From Cryobacterium melibiosiphilum (GTDB lineage: Bacteria > Actinomycetota > Actinomycetes > Actinomycetales > Microbacteriaceae), in assembly GCF_003602235.1 (NCBI RefSeq), contig NZ_QZVS01000097.1, positions 1-64,000 on the forward strand: a stretch of 64,000 bases of DNA. Reading direction: 5' to 3'. Numbering within the stretch: the stretch's first letter is position 1; every line of letters starts with the position of its first letter. The notes under the pieces were generated by a model, which was not told where the DNA came from, made no database searches, and saw only the letters and a list, made by a program, of their open reading frames with translations. The translations under genes and the position numbers were made by a program. Below, one piece after another: positions 20,996 to 30,431 of this stretch.

Positions 20996-21129
20996 GGATT
21001 CTGCTCTGGTCGTCTGTGTCGCTGCGCGACGCGCTCCCCCGGGTCATGCATTCATCCTGCGTGGCCACTGTTACACCCGCGTTGCGGCCGTGTCACGGTG
21101 TCGCGACGGGGGCCTGGCACTGCGGACGA

Positions 21130-21489
21130 CTAGGTGTCGACGGTATCCCGGCGCTGGGACGCCGCCCGGGCGGCACGGCGCTCGCGCCACCAGGCGAGGG
21201 CGCGGGTCAGGATGCGCGTGAGCCCCGCCGCGAGGCGATGTGCCGCCGGGAACTCGGTCCCAAGGGTGGCCAGGCCGACAAAGACGATGAGCCAGCCGGG
21301 TCCGGGTAGCGGAATGAGAACGATACCGACCACGACGATGACCACGCCGAGCACAGCGACCGCCGCGCGATAGAGCCAGCGCAGGTGCGGATGACGTTCA
21401 ACCCGGGCCCGTGCCCGGTGCAGTGCGCGGCGGAATCCCCGCTGCGGGTCTGCGGCACGCGTGACCGACGCGTTGAGGTTCGGGGACAT
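21130..21489 (-). CDS. TIGR02611-type PGPGW-motif membrane protein
   Basis: This 119-aa protein contains PLPGPGWLIVFVGLATLGTEF, the hallmark of the PGPGW (TIGR02611) family. A first hydrophobic helix (AAVAVLGVVIVVVGIVLI) precedes the motif and an Arg-rich helical tail follows. Function unknown; probably an inner-membrane protein with both ends in the cytoplasm. Confidence 0.85.
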   Translation of the reverse strand: MSPNLNASVTRAADPQRGFRRALHRARARVERHPHLRWLYRAAVAVLGVVIVVVGIVLIPLPGPGWLIVFVGLATLGTEFPAAHRLAAGLTRILTRALAWWRERRAARAASQRRDTVDT

Positions 21490-21569
21490 CCGTCTAATTT
21501 AGGCGACGAGGCTGGGAAGACGAACCAGGCTGGAAAGAACCGTGCTGGGAAGAACCGTGGATCGGGTAC

Positions 21570-21597
21570 AAAAAAGCCCCGACCGAAGTCGGGGCTT
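21570..21597 (-). terminator. rho-independent terminator after tRNA-Ala
   Basis: Read on the minus strand, AAGCCCCGAC pairs with GTCGGGGCTT around a 4-nt loop, and a run of six T follows. It ends the minus-strand transcript containing rsfS and tRNA-Ala. Confidence 0.85.
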
Positions 21598-21630
21598 AGT
21601 TGATGATCTGTCGTGCATATTTCTTGGGTG

Positions 21631-21704
21631 TGGATCCAAGGGGATTCGAACCCCTGACCCCCTGCATGCCATGCAGGTGCGCTACCGGGCTGCGCCATGG
21701 ACCC
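21631..21704 (-). tRNA. tRNA-Ala (GGC)
   Basis: The minus strand folds as a cloverleaf: acceptor GGGTCCA/TGGATCC with one G-T pair, anticodon stem CCTGC/GCAGG around loop ATGGCAT (anticodon GGC), and T arm GGGGTTCGAATCCCC. The discriminator base is A at 21631 and CCA is not encoded. It follows rsfS on the same strand and precedes a terminator. Confidence 0.96.
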
Positions 21705-21787
21705 AAACTTGTTTCGAATCTCTCCGAAACAACTTGTTTAGACTACTACATTTTCTACGAAAAGCGAATTCGAGCCAATCCGAAGGA

Positions 21788-22165
21788 TTAGTCCTGAACT
21801 CCGTGAACCGGAAGCTCGATCGGGATGACCGGGCAATCCTTCCACAAGCGCTCGAGACCGTAGTACTCGCGCTCTTCCTCGTGGAAAACGTGCACCACCA
21901 AGTCCCCAAAGTCTATCAGAACCCAGCGGCCCGCCGTGCGCCCCTCGCGACGCAGCGGCTTGTGGCCGGCCTCGATGAGCTTGTCCTCGATTTCACCGGC
22001 GATGGCGATCACGTTGCGCTCGGAGCGTCCCGTGACCATGAAGAAGATGTCGGCCAGCGGAAGCGGGTTCGACACGTCCAGGGCGACGAGGTTTTCGCCA
22101 CCCTTGTCGTCAGCGGCGAGAACGGCCACCTGGAGGAGCTCGTGTGCGTGGGGCGTAGCGGTCAT
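21788..22165 (-). CDS. rsfS: ribosomal silencing factor RsfS
   Basis: RsfS (Iojap/DUF143) binds ribosomal protein L14 and blocks subunit joining under starvation. The 125-aa protein has the family segments DKGGENLVALDVSNPLPLADIFFMVTGRSERNV and GRWVLIDFGDLVVHVFHEEEREYYGLERLW. It lies 3' of nadD and a Pro-rich membrane protein gene, the usual neighbourhood in actinobacteria. Confidence 0.94.
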   Translation of the reverse strand: MTATPHAHELLQVAVLAADDKGGENLVALDVSNPLPLADIFFMVTGRSERNVIAIAGEIEDKLIEAGHKPLRREGRTAGRWVLIDFGDLVVHVFHEEEREYYGLERLWKDCPVIPIELPVHGVQD

Positions 22166-22250
22166 AAAGTTAAATCCTTGAGTCTTGAAGAGCGAAACGA
22201 GTGAAGTCGAACGTGGCAGCCGCGAGCGGATGCCGGAAAGTAGTGGTTGC

Positions 22251-23495
22251 CTAGAAAATATTGAGCAGGTAGCCGCCGACGAACAACGCCAGCACCCCGA
22301 GCGCGAGCACCGCAGCCGTGATGGCCAGCACCGCCGGAAGCGAAGGCATACGCCGCTTGGGAGCCGCCATCACATTGCGTGTGGAGGCGTGAGTGCTCAC
22401 GGCACGACTGGCGCTGACCGGTGCAGCAGCACCCGGGGCGCCGTCGTCGTCGAACTGGTCGAGCATGTGGTCCATCTCCGACGAGTCGAAGTGGTTGGGC
22501 AGCTGCCCCGTCGACCCCAGGCTGCGGGGAAGATCAAACGAACCGGTGATCAGAATCTCACCGGAATCGGTGAGCGGTCCTGACGTGGACCCCTGGTTGG
22601 GAATGGAGGGAAGAATCAGGGCGTTCGTCGTCGTCGGGATTCCGCCGGCACCGAGGCCGCGGGCCATGAGCTGGTCGAAGGGTTCGAGTCGCCCGTCGCT
22701 CGGCAGGTCGTCGTCGTCACGGTCGACGGACCAGTGCCCGACGGGCGGGTGCAGGCCGGGGAGGCGGCTGGCGTCGAAGGGCGCTGGCGTCGGGCTGGCC
22801 TCCCGCGTTGCCGCGGCACGGCCGTGACTGGCCGGCACCGGCGGGATCGGCACGCTGTCATCGACTGCGACGGGCGTGGGAGGACGCACCGGCGACGGCC
22901 GCAGAGCGGAGGGGCGCGTCATCGGCGGACGCACGGGCGTCGCGGCCTGAACAATGGGAGTCTGAACAACGGGAGTCTGAACAACGGGAGCCTGAACAAC
23001 GGGAGTCCGAACAATGGGAGCGGGCGTGGCCGCCGGAATCGGCTCCGGAGCGGAGGCCGGGCTCGGTGGCGCCTCCTCGGTGTCAGCGCCGGAGTGCGCG
23101 GCGGCATCGCGTGCGCGCGCTTCCCGGCGCGTGTAGGTGCGTTCCGTTGTGACCGGCGCTTCTGCCGCGCTGGGCAGCGTCGCCGCAGCAGGCTTCGCGG
23201 GGGCAGGTTTCGCGGGGGTGACGGGCGGGGCGGCAGCAGGCTGTGCTGCAGCAGGAGACGGAACGACCGCGTCGGGCTTTTTCGCCGCCGCAGCGTCAAG
23301 GCTGCGTGCGCGGCGCGCGGCCTTGGCCGATTTCGGGGCAGCGGGGGCGGCATCCGCTGCCGTCTTCGTCGCTTCGGGCGTGCCGGTGTCAGCGGGATGA
23401 CGGCCGTGGTGGTCGGTCGACGCCTTCGCCTGACTGTCGGCCAGCTCGCGAGCTTGGCGTCGTGTCAGTGGCTGCGGGTCATTGCCCAACGTCAT
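22251..23495 (-). CDS. Pro/Ala-rich C-terminally anchored membrane protein
   Basis: This 414-aa protein is encoded between nadD and rsfS and overlaps the nadD stop by four bases (ATGA). A basic N-terminus ([16 protein letters not shown]) is followed by about 180 residues of Pro/Ala/Val low complexity, which include five 5-residue repeats (VVQTP-type). A better-ordered middle region is next ([26 protein letters not shown]), then a single C-terminal helix ([26 protein letters not shown]). Function unknown. The order suggests a tail-anchored protein with a long cytoplasmic stalk. Confidence 0.6.
   Translation of the reverse strand: MTLGNDPQPLTRRQARELADSQAKASTDHHGRHPADTGTPEATKTAADAAPAAPKSAKAARRARSLDAAAAKKPDAVVPSPAAAQPAAAPPVTPAKPAPAKPAAATLPSAAEAPVTTERTYTRREARARDAAAHSGADTEEAPPSPASAPEPIPAATPAPIVRTPVVQAPVVQTPVVQTPIVQAATPVRPPMTRPSALRPSPVRPPTPVAVDDSVPIPPVPASHGRAAATREASPTPAPFDASRLPGLHPPVGHWSVDRDDDDLPSDGRLEPFDQLMARGLGAGGIPTTTNALILPSIPNQGSTSGPLTDSGEILITGSFDLPRSLGSTGQLPNHFDSSEMDHMLDQFDDDGAPGAAAPVSASRAVSTHASTRNVMAAPKRRMPSLPAVLAITAAVLALGVLALFVGGYLLNIF
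22950..23024. repeat. 5 x 15-bp tandem repeat inside the Pro-rich gene
   Basis: Five 15-bp units, such as AACAACGGGAGTCTG, run from 22950 to 23024 with one to three changes each. They encode VVQTP-like units in the stalk of the protein. Copy number could vary in frame. Confidence 0.85.
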
Positions 23496-24097
23496 GCCAC
23501 ACTCCGATACAGGTGATGCTTTGAGATGTACTGGACAACCCCGTCGGGGACCAGATACCAGACCGGGAAGCCCCGGTTCACACGTGCCCGGCAGTCAGTG
23601 GACGAAATGGCCAGAGCCGGAACCTCCAGCAAGCTTACGTCTTGGTTGGGTAAACCCGAAACGCTCAACTCATGACCCGGACGACTCACAGCGACGAAAT
23701 GCGCGAGTTCCCACAGTTCCTGCACGTCTTTCCAGCCGAGGATCTGGGTGATGGCGTCGGCACCGGTGATGAAGAACAGCTCGGCGGTGGGGCGCTCGGC
23801 GTGCAGGTCGCGCAGGGTGTCGATCGTGTAGGTCGGTCCGGTGCGGCTAATGTCGACCCGACTGACGGTGAACCGCGGGTTCGACGCGGTCGCGATGACC
23901 GTCATCAGGTAGCGGTGCTCCCCCTGGGTCACGCCGTGCTTCTGCCACGGCTGACCGGTCGGCACGAAGATGACCTCGTCGAGGTCGAAACTCTGAGCGA
24001 CCTCGCTCGCAGCCACCAGGTGACCGTGGTGGATGGGGTCGAAGGTGCCGCCCATCACGCCGATTCGCGGGCGACGGGTCGTCAGTGAGGTCACCAC
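23492..24097 (-). CDS. nadD: nicotinate-nucleotide adenylyltransferase
   Basis: NadD makes deamido-NAD from nicotinate mononucleotide and ATP. The 201-aa protein has the nucleotidyltransferase motif [12 protein letters not shown] (about residues 16-27), [10 protein letters not shown], the FITGADA segment and the C-terminal ISSTDCR (the family SSTxIR motif). Two adjacent GTG codons (24097 and 24094) could start it. It sits in the obgE-proB-proA-nadD-rsfS block. Confidence 0.94.
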   Translation of the reverse strand: MVTSLTTRRPRIGVMGGTFDPIHHGHLVAASEVAQSFDLDEVIFVPTGQPWQKHGVTQGEHRYLMTVIATASNPRFTVSRVDISRTGPTYTIDTLRDLHAERPTAELFFITGADAITQILGWKDVQELWELAHFVAVSRPGHELSVSGLPNQDVSLLEVPALAISSTDCRARVNRGFPVWYLVPDGVVQYISKHHLYRSVA

Positions 24098-24163
24098 GCC
24101 GTAGTGGGCAGGGAGAGGTCAAGCGAGCAGGGGTTCAGCATGGGGTGCCGAGCAACGAGAGGC

Positions 24164-24388
24164 TCAGTGCCCGCCCGCCGCGCCGCCGCCATGTGCCTTG
24201 GCGTAGGCCTCGGCCTTGGCGCTGTGGCGGTTCGCGACGTCGCGGTAGCTCCACAGCACGCCGGCCAGGGCCACGAACAGCACGAGCGCGACCGCCGGGT
24301 AGGTCAGCAGCGGCAGGGGCAGCTCAACGACAGTGTGCTCGGCTTCGGCCAGCAGGCTGGTCACAAACGCAGCGGTCACAAACGACAT
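24164..24388 (-). CDS. small membrane protein between proA and nadD
   Basis: The 74-aa product starts at the ATG at 24388, which has GAAGGAG seven bases upstream. It has one strong helix (LLTYPAVALVLFVALAGVLWSY), a short charged segment, and a Gly/His-rich C-terminus (AHGGGAAGGH). Family not recognised. Its fixed position in the block suggests co-transcription. Confidence 0.65.
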   Translation of the reverse strand: MSFVTAAFVTSLLAEAEHTVVELPLPLLTYPAVALVLFVALAGVLWSYRDVANRHSAKAEAYAKAHGGGAAGGH

Positions 24389-24447
24389 GGGATCTCCTTC
24401 AGACAAAAATTATGAGGCATAAGCCGTCAAGCCCATCCTAGTGGCGG

Positions 24448-25716
24448 CTACGCGCGCACCTGTCCCGAGCCGCGCACAACCCACTTGGTGCTCGTGAGCT
24501 CGGGCAGCCCCATCGGGCCACGGGCGTGGAGCTTCTGCGTCGAGATGCCCACCTCGGCACCGAAGCCGAATTCGCCGCCATCGGTGAAGCGGGTCGAGGT
24601 GTTCACCATGACGGATGCCGAATCCACCTCGTTCAGAAAACGCTCAGCGTTCGACAGGTCGTTGGTGATGATGGATTCGGTGTGACCGGTCGAATACCGA
24701 CGGATGTGCGCGATCGCCTCGTCGAGGGAATCCACGATCTTCACCGAGATGTCGAGGCTCATATATTCGGTGGACCAGTCTTCCTCGGTTGCGGGAACCG
24801 CCGCCGGGTAGAGGGCGCGGGCGCGGGCATCCGCGTGGATGGTGACACCCGATGCGGTGAGCTTGTCGAGCACGGCCGGTAGCAGGCGCGCGGCCGCGTG
24901 GCGGTGCACGAGCAGGGTTTCGAGGGCGTTGCAGACGCTCGGGCGGTGGGTCTTGGAGTTGTGCACGATGTCGATCGCCCACTGCTCGGGTGCGCTCTCG
25001 TCGAGGTAGACGTGCACGACGCCGGCGCCGGTTTCGATGACGGGCACCGTGGACTCGGTCACGACGGTGTTGATGAGGTTCGCGCTGCCGCGCGGAATCA
25101 GCACGTCGACGTAGCCACGGGACTTCATGAGCTCGGTGGCTCCGGCACGACCGAAGGGATCGATGGTCTGCACGCTTTCCGCGGGCAGGCCGGCGCTTTC
25201 GATCGCGGCCTGTACGACGGCGACGAGTACCCGGTTGGTGTTCTCGGCGGCCGATCCGCCGCGGAGCACGGCAGCGTTGCCACTCTTCAGGGCGATCGCG
25301 GCGATGTCCACGGTCACGTTCGGGCGGGCCTCGTAGATCACGCCGACGACGCCGAACGGCACCCGCACCTGGCTGATCTTGATGCCGTTGGGCAGGCTGC
25401 TGCCGCGCACGACCGTGCCGATCGGGTCGGTGAGGCCGATGATGGCCTCGACGGCGTCGGCGAGGTCGGCGACGCGCGGCGCGTCGAGGGTGAGTCGGTC
25501 GAGCAGGCCGGCGGAGATGCCCTTCGCGACGCCGGTAGCGAGGTCGATCTCATTCGCGGCGATAATCTCGGCGGAGTTCGTGCGGAGCCCGGCGGCGATG
25601 GCGGCCAGGGCCTGGTTCTTCACTTCGGTCGGAGCGGAAGCGAGTTTCAGTGAGGCACGGCGGGCGGCCTCGAGAGTCGGTGTGAGCGGTGCGATTTCGG
25701 TCAGCGGCTGCAACAT
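24448..25716 (-). CDS. proA: gamma-glutamyl phosphate reductase
   Basis: ProA reduces gamma-glutamyl phosphate to glutamate semialdehyde in proline synthesis. The 422-aa protein (normal length) has VPFGVVGVIYEARPNVT, the NAAVLRGGSAA segment, the catalytic Cys context HRPSVCNALETLLVH and the late FGFGAEVGISTQKLHARGPMG. It lies just downstream of two proB copies, so the first two steps of proline synthesis are linked. Confidence 0.95.
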   Translation of the reverse strand: MLQPLTEIAPLTPTLEAARRASLKLASAPTEVKNQALAAIAAGLRTNSAEIIAANEIDLATGVAKGISAGLLDRLTLDAPRVADLADAVEAIIGLTDPIGTVVRGSSLPNGIKISQVRVPFGVVGVIYEARPNVTVDIAAIALKSGNAAVLRGGSAAENTNRVLVAVVQAAIESAGLPAESVQTIDPFGRAGATELMKSRGYVDVLIPRGSANLINTVVTESTVPVIETGAGVVHVYLDESAPEQWAIDIVHNSKTHRPSVCNALETLLVHRHAAARLLPAVLDKLTASGVTIHADARARALYPAAVPATEEDWSTEYMSLDISVKIVDSLDEAIAHIRRYSTGHTESIITNDLSNAERFLNEVDSASVMVNTSTRFTDGGEFGFGAEVGISTQKLHARGPMGLPELTSTKWVVRGSGQVRA

Positions 25717-25741
25717 GCACCCGAGTTTACACGGCCCCCCT

Positions 25742-26548
25742 TCAGGGACGCTGGCGGCCCCAGGCTGTGGGAGACGGCTCGAACCAGGTTCCGACGTGGT
25801 CGCCGCGCAGCGCCTCGGCCACGAGGCCGGTCGAGGTCACGAGCACGGCGGTGCCCGCGGCGGCCGCGATGCGGGCCGCGGTCACCTTGGTGCTCGCTCC
25901 CCCAGTGCCCACGCCCGAGGGGCCGGCGGCGGAGAAGACCATGCCGGGCAGCGGATCACCGGCATCGACGTGCACGATGCGCTCGGCACCGGGCAGGTGC
26001 GGGGGCTTGGTGTAGAGGGCGTCCACGTCGCTGAGCAGCACGAGCAGGTCTGCCTGAATCAGCGTGGCCACGAGTGCGGCGAGCCGGTCGTTGTCGCCGA
26101 AACGGATTTCGTGGGTCGCAACGGTGTCATTCTCGTTGACGATCGGCATGATCCGCAGGCCGAGCAGGCGCTCCATGGCCCGCTGCGCGTTGCCGCGGTG
26201 TGCGGAATTCTCCAGGTCGTGCGCGGTGAGCAGAACCTGGCCGGCGACGATGTCGTAGCGGTCGAGGCTGTCCTGGTACCGAAAGACAAGCAGGTTCTGG
26301 CCGACGGATGCCGCGGCCTGTTGCGTCGCCAGGTCGGTCGGTCGGGTCTGCAGGTTGAGGTACGGCATGCCGATGGCGATGGCGCCTGAGGACACCAGCA
26401 CAACCTCGGCGCCGCGGAGGTGCGTCTCCGCGAGGGCATCAACGAGCGCGGCGATCTGGCCGGCATTCTCGCCGGAGATCGACGACGACCCGACCTTGAC
26501 CACGATGCGCGCAGCGCCGGAGATTTGGTCGCGCATCAGGCCGCCCAC
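25742..26548 (-). CDS. proB: glutamate 5-kinase, second tandem copy
   Basis: ProB phosphorylates glutamate. Starting at the GTG at 26548 gives 268 aa, exactly the length of the neighbouring copy and alignable to it without gaps; an ATG twelve bases downstream also exists. Kinase motifs are intact: VVKVGSSSISG, LVSSGAIAIG, NENDTVATHEIRFGDND, LLSDVDALYTKPP and GTGGASTKVTAA. Like its twin it lacks the C-terminal PUA domain of E. coli ProB (367 aa). It directly precedes proA. Confidence 0.9.
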   Translation of the reverse strand: MGGLMRDQISGAARIVVKVGSSSISGENAGQIAALVDALAETHLRGAEVVLVSSGAIAIGMPYLNLQTRPTDLATQQAAASVGQNLLVFRYQDSLDRYDIVAGQVLLTAHDLENSAHRGNAQRAMERLLGLRIMPIVNENDTVATHEIRFGDNDRLAALVATLIQADLLVLLSDVDALYTKPPHLPGAERIVHVDAGDPLPGMVFSAAGPSGVGTGGASTKVTAARIAAAAGTAVLVTSTGLVAEALRGDHVGTWFEPSPTAWGRQRP

Positions 26549-26656
26549 GGTGCGCCCCCGCCCGTGGGCACACCCGAGCCGTGCAGGATGAATCCGAATC
26601 GCTGAGCCCGCCCGCTCGAACGCGTGCCGCGACTGCGGCACGTGTCGACCGAACGG

Positions 26657-27463
26657 TTAGAGCAGCGCACGCCTGACTGCGGTCGGGGTGGGCTCGAACC
26701 AGGTGCCCACGTGCTCGCCGCGAATGGCTTCGGCGGCGAGGTCGGTGCTCGTGACGAGCACCGCGGTGCCGGCCGCCGTCGCGAGACGCGCGGCGACGAC
26801 CTTGGTGCTCGCTCCCCCGGTGCCGACCCCGGTCGCTCCGCTCGAGCTGAACTCGAAGCTGTCGAGCGGGTCGTCGTGGGCGATGAAATCGAGCTTCACC
26901 GCTCCCGGCAGGTGCGGCGGCTTGGAGTACAGCGCATCGACGTCACTCAGCATGATCAGCAGGTCGGCGTCGATGAGGGTCGACGCGAGAGCGGCGAGCC
27001 GGTCATTACTGCCGAAGCGCAGGCCGTAGACGGCCACGGTGTCGTTCTCGTTGACGACCGGCAGAATGCGCAGGTCGAGCAGCCGGTTGAGGGCGCGCCG
27101 GGTGTTGCTGCGGTGCGGTTCCTTGAGAATGTCGCCCTCAGTCAGCAGCACGGTGCCCGCGGCGATGCCGTAGCGGTCGAGGCTGTCCTGGTAACGGAAG
27201 ATGAGCACGTTCTGGCCCACCGCCGCAGCGGCCTGCTGGGTGGCCACGTCGACGGGGCGCTCGTCGAGGTTCAGGAACGGCATCCCGGTCGCAACGGCGC
27301 CGGAGGAGATCAGCACCACCTCGGTGCCGCGACCGTAGGCCTCGGCGAGGGCGTCGACCAACGGGGTGATCTGGTCGGCGTTGTCACCACTGATCGAAGA
27401 CGAGCCGACTTTAACGACGATCCGTTTGGCGATGGCCACGTTTTCGCGCAGTAAACCGGGCAT
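26657..27463 (-). CDS. proB: glutamate 5-kinase, first tandem copy
   Basis: This 268-aa kinase is 68% identical to the next gene by direct ungapped counting (182 of 268). Motifs are complete: VVKVGSSSISG, LISSGAVATG, NENDTVAVYGLRFGSND, MLSDVDALYSKPP and GTGGASTKVVAA. There is no PUA domain. The ATG overlaps the obgE stop by one base, so it is translationally coupled to obgE. Two full proB genes in tandem are unusual; they may differ in proline feedback sensitivity, but this cannot be read here. Confidence 0.9.
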   Translation of the reverse strand: MPGLLRENVAIAKRIVVKVGSSSISGDNADQITPLVDALAEAYGRGTEVVLISSGAVATGMPFLNLDERPVDVATQQAAAAVGQNVLIFRYQDSLDRYGIAAGTVLLTEGDILKEPHRSNTRRALNRLLDLRILPVVNENDTVAVYGLRFGSNDRLAALASTLIDADLLIMLSDVDALYSKPPHLPGAVKLDFIAHDDPLDSFEFSSSGATGVGTGGASTKVVAARLATAAGTAVLVTSTDLAAEAIRGEHVGTWFEPTPTAVRRALL

Positions 27464-29139
27464 TACTTGTCCTCCGTTGTGGCGTCGACCGTCTCTGCGG
27501 CCTCGGTGTCAGCTTCCGCTTCCGCTTCCGCTTCCGGCGTGCTCTCCGCGTCGACAGACTCGGGGACGTCGGTGACGCCGTCAGGCGTGTCCGCGGCATC
27601 CGTCGCCCCCAAGCGCACGTCTTCGTTCTGCTCTTCTTCGCCGGTCTGCCACATGCCCGCTTCGCGCTCACGGATGAGCTCGGCACGTGCGGACGCCTTG
27701 GCATCCATGCGGCCGAAGTACTCGGTGCGGCGTTCGTTGCTGGTGCGGCGCTTGGGCTCATCGAGGCGGGCATCCGTTCCACGCGGAGCGGTGATGAGCT
27801 CCGCCGTGGAGGTGAGCGTGGGCTCCCAGTCGAAGACCACGCCGTGGCCCGGTCCGATGATGACGGTCGAGCCGCTGATGGCGCCGGCCTTGTAGAGCTC
27901 GTTCTCGATGCCGAGCTTGGCGAGACGGTCGGCCAGGAAGCCCACGGCTTCGTCGTTGGTGAAGTCGGTCTGCTGGATCCAGCGTTCCGGCTTGGTGCCC
28001 AGGATGCGGTAGATGTTGCCGAACGAGCCGCCCTCGACGCGCACGGTGAAACCGCCGTCGTCGATCGGGCGGGGGCGGATGACGATGCGCGGCTTCTTCG
28101 CTTCGGCTGCGGCCGTTTCGACGCGGCCGGCGGCGACAACCTCGGCGAGGGCGTAGTTGAGGCCCTTGAGCCCCTCGTGGGTCACCGTGGAGATTTCGAA
28201 GACGCGGTAGCCGCGGGCTTCGAGGTCGGCGCGCACGAAGTTCGCCAGGTCACGGCCTTCAGGAACGTCGATCTTGTTCAGGGCGACGAGCTGGGCGCGC
28301 TCCAGGAGCGGCTTCTGGCCTTCGGGCACCGGGTAGGCGCCGAGTTCGCCGAGGATCACGTCGAGGTCGCTGAGCGGGTCGCGGCCGGGTTCGAGGGTGG
28401 CGCAGTCGAGCACGTGCAGCAGGGCGGTGCAGCGTTCGACGTGGCGGAGGAACTCGAGGCCGAGGCCCTTGCCCTCGCTCGCGCCCTCGATCAGGCCGGG
28501 AACGTCGGCGACGGTGTAGCGCGTCTCACCGGCGTCGACGACACCGAGGTTCGGGTGCAGGGTCGTGAAGGGGTAGTCGGCGATCTTCGGCTTGGCCGCG
28601 GACATCGCCGCGATCAGGCTGGATTTACCGGCCGAGGGGTAGCCGACGAGGGCGACGTCGGCGACAGTCTTGAGCTCGAGGTAGACATCGCCCTCGAAGC
28701 CGAGGGTGCCGAGCAGCGCGAAGCCGGGGGCCTTGCGCTTGGTGGAGGACAGCGCGGCGTTGCCGAGCCCGCCCTGGCCACCCGGGGCCACGACGAGGCG
28801 CAGGCCGTGCTCGTCCATGTCGAGGAGCTCGTTGCCCTCCATGTCCTTGACGACGGTGCCGATCGGAACGAGGAGTTCGCGAATGTCGGCGTTGCCGCCG
28901 TTGCGATGGTCACCCATTCCGGGGCCGCCGTTTTCGGAGCTGCGGTGGGGTGAACGGTGGTAACCGAGCAGCGTCGTGGTGCTCTGGTCGGCGACGAGAA
29001 CGAGGTCGCCGCCGTCACCGCCGTTGCCGCCGTCGGGGCCGGCGAGAGGCTTGAACTTCTCCCGCTTTACCGAGACACAGCCGTTGCCTCCGTTACCCGC
29101 TCGCAAGTGCAGCGTCACGTGGTCAACAAACGTGGCCAT
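27463..29139 (-). CDS. obgE: Obg-family GTPase ObgE/CgtA
   Basis: This ribosome-assembly GTPase has 558 aa. It contains an N-terminal glycine-rich Obg fold (1-158), a G domain with G1 GYPSAGKSS (166-174), G3 DVPGLIEG (about 213) and G4 NKID (288-291), and the actinobacterial/Firmicute OCT domain (about 350-440). An Ala/Glu/Thr-rich acidic tail of about 60 residues follows, longer than in many homologues. Upstream are rpmA and rplU, downstream the proB pair. Confidence 0.95.
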   Translation of the reverse strand: MATFVDHVTLHLRAGNGGNGCVSVKREKFKPLAGPDGGNGGDGGDLVLVADQSTTTLLGYHRSPHRSSENGGPGMGDHRNGGNADIRELLVPIGTVVKDMEGNELLDMDEHGLRLVVAPGGQGGLGNAALSSTKRKAPGFALLGTLGFEGDVYLELKTVADVALVGYPSAGKSSLIAAMSAAKPKIADYPFTTLHPNLGVVDAGETRYTVADVPGLIEGASEGKGLGLEFLRHVERCTALLHVLDCATLEPGRDPLSDLDVILGELGAYPVPEGQKPLLERAQLVALNKIDVPEGRDLANFVRADLEARGYRVFEISTVTHEGLKGLNYALAEVVAAGRVETAAAEAKKPRIVIRPRPIDDGGFTVRVEGGSFGNIYRILGTKPERWIQQTDFTNDEAVGFLADRLAKLGIENELYKAGAISGSTVIIGPGHGVVFDWEPTLTSTAELITAPRGTDARLDEPKRRTSNERRTEYFGRMDAKASARAELIREREAGMWQTGEEEQNEDVRLGATDAADTPDGVTDVPESVDAESTPEAEAEAEADTEAAETVDATTEDK

Positions 29140-29195
29140 TGGTGGCCCCTTTCAGGTGGCGAAAAACTTTCTGCAGAAACACGGAGAAACACGTA

Positions 29196-29217
29196 AGGGC
29201 GGACCGAAGCCCGCCCT
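29196..29217 (-). terminator. hairpin between rpmA and obgE
   Basis: AGGGCGG (29196-29202) pairs with CCGCCCT (29211-29217). On the minus strand it follows rpmA and is trailed by a weak T-rich stretch (TTACGTGTTTC). It may act as an attenuator that lowers obgE expression relative to the ribosomal proteins. Confidence 0.5.
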
Positions 29218-29240
29218 CACGTTCGTACAAAAGTGGATGC

Positions 29241-29498
29241 CTACGCGGCAGCCACCACAATGTTGATGACCTTGCGGCCACCCTTTGCTCCGAATTCAAC
29301 CGAACCCGGGGCGAGAGCGAAGAGGGTGTCGTCGCCGCCACGTCCGACGTTCACGCCGGGGTGGAAGTGAGTGCCGCGCTGGCGAACGATGATCTCGCCC
29401 GCACCGACAACCTGGCCGCCGAAGCGCTTGACACCGAGACGCTGTGCATTGGAGTCGCGGCCGTTACGGCTGGAACTCGCACCTTTTTTATGAGCCAT
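29241..29498 (-). CDS. rpmA: 50S ribosomal protein L27
   Basis: This 85-aa L27 begins [29 protein letters not shown], the standard form without a cleaved N-terminal extension, and continues with [13 protein letters not shown]. It lies 17 bp downstream of rplU with a good ribosome-binding site. Confidence 0.97.
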   Translation of the reverse strand: MAHKKGASSSRNGRDSNAQRLGVKRFGGQVVGAGEIIVRQRGTHFHPGVNVGRGGDDTLFALAPGSVEFGAKGGRKVINIVVAAA

Positions 29499-29515
29499 CT
29501 GTTCTTCTCCTAGGC

Positions 29516-29824
29516 CTAGACGATGCCGGTGATCTGAACGCGAGTGAGCTCCTGGCGGTGCCCCTGACGCTTCTTGTAACCGGTCTTGTTCTTGAACTTC
29601 TGGATGACGATCTTCGGGCCGCGAAGGTTGTTCAAAACCTCTGCGGTGACCTTGACCTTGGCCAGCGAGGCCGCGTCGGAGGTGATCTTGTCGCCGTCGA
29701 CGAGGAGCACAGCGGCCAGCTCGACGATGCTATCCTTGTCGGCTTTGATTCGGTCCATCGTTACGATGGTGCCGACCTCTACCTTCTCCTGCCGCCCACC
29801 GGCGCGCACAACTGCGTAAACCAC
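29516..29824 (-). CDS. rplU: 50S ribosomal protein L21
   Basis: L21 binds 23S rRNA near L20. The GTG at 29824 gives the usual [18 protein letters not shown] start (102 aa); a TTG at 29836 would add four residues. The C-terminal [16 protein letters not shown] and LTRVQITGI segments are typical. The ribosome-binding site is weak, and a stable hairpin lies 20 bp upstream in the leader. Confidence 0.95.
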   Translation of the reverse strand: MVYAVVRAGGRQEKVEVGTIVTMDRIKADKDSIVELAAVLLVDGDKITSDAASLAKVKVTAEVLNNLRGPKIVIQKFKNKTGYKKRQGHRQELTRVQITGIV

Positions 29825-29843
29825 TTTACGTACCAATCTCTGG

Positions 29844-29954
29844 GAGGCCGCGAGGCCTCGATTTTATGGAAGTCACTGTTCTATGTGAGTTCCTGCGTGG
29901 AACGGGCCGGAAGGCACATAACAATCAGAAAATCGTTGAATCAGAAAACCGTTG
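29844..29954 (-). promoter_or_regulatory. rplU leader: hairpin and 16-bp direct repeat
   Basis: GAGGCC (29844-29849) and GGCCTC (29854-29859) form a 6-bp stem with a 4-nt loop, 20 bp before the rplU start. Further upstream, AATCAGAAAATCGTTG (29923-29938) is repeated head to tail at 29939-29954 with one change. I could not place a convincing -35/-10 pair. The rest of this 236-bp gap shows nothing else. Confidence 0.45.
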
Positions 29955-30072
29955 GCGTAATCTCGCGGACTTTAAGCCCAACGCACACCAAGGGTCGACT
30001 TTACCTGAACAACCCCGCCCGGTCAAACTGGGGCGCGGTGAGTCGTGATCGGGAGCGAATTACACTCTCACC

Positions 30073-30345
30073 ATGACCATACTCATCGATCAGCCTAGCT
30101 GGCCCGCGCACGGAACCGTGTGGGGACACGTCGTGAGTGACGAATCTTTGTCGGAACTGCACGCCTTCGCCGCCGCTGCGGGCCTGCCCGGGCGCAGCTT
30201 CGATCGGGACCACTACGACGTGCCGCAGGACCGTTACGCCGAGCTGGTGGCCGCAGGAGCCCTGCCGGTGACATACCGGCAGCTCGTCACCCGCCTGGTG
30301 GGTAGTGGCCTGCGGATCACCGCCCGGGAGCGGCGCGGACGCTAG
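30073..30345 (+). CDS. DUF4031 protein
   Basis: The 90-aa product matches DUF4031: it starts MTILIDQPSWPAHGTVWGHVVSD, then has GLPGRSFDRDHYDVP and ends VTYRQLVTRLVGSGLR. The family has no firm function. It is divergent from rplU and monocistronic. Confidence 0.85.
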   Translation: MTILIDQPSWPAHGTVWGHVVSDESLSELHAFAAAAGLPGRSFDRDHYDVPQDRYAELVAAGALPVTYRQLVTRLVGSGLRITARERRGR

Positions 30346-30431
30346 ACATCACCCGGCTCTGCAGGTCGACTCACCAGGTTGCGACGCTCGCGAGCTCACG
30401 CTCAACCAGCGGTTCAACCAGCGGATTCGGT

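Noticed and set aside
21631-21704. tRNA-Ala as an integration site
   Set aside because: No integrase or direct repeat of the tRNA 3' end was found on either side.
22950-23024. CRISPR or intergenic repeat
   Set aside because: The 15-bp units are contiguous, in frame and inside a coding gene.
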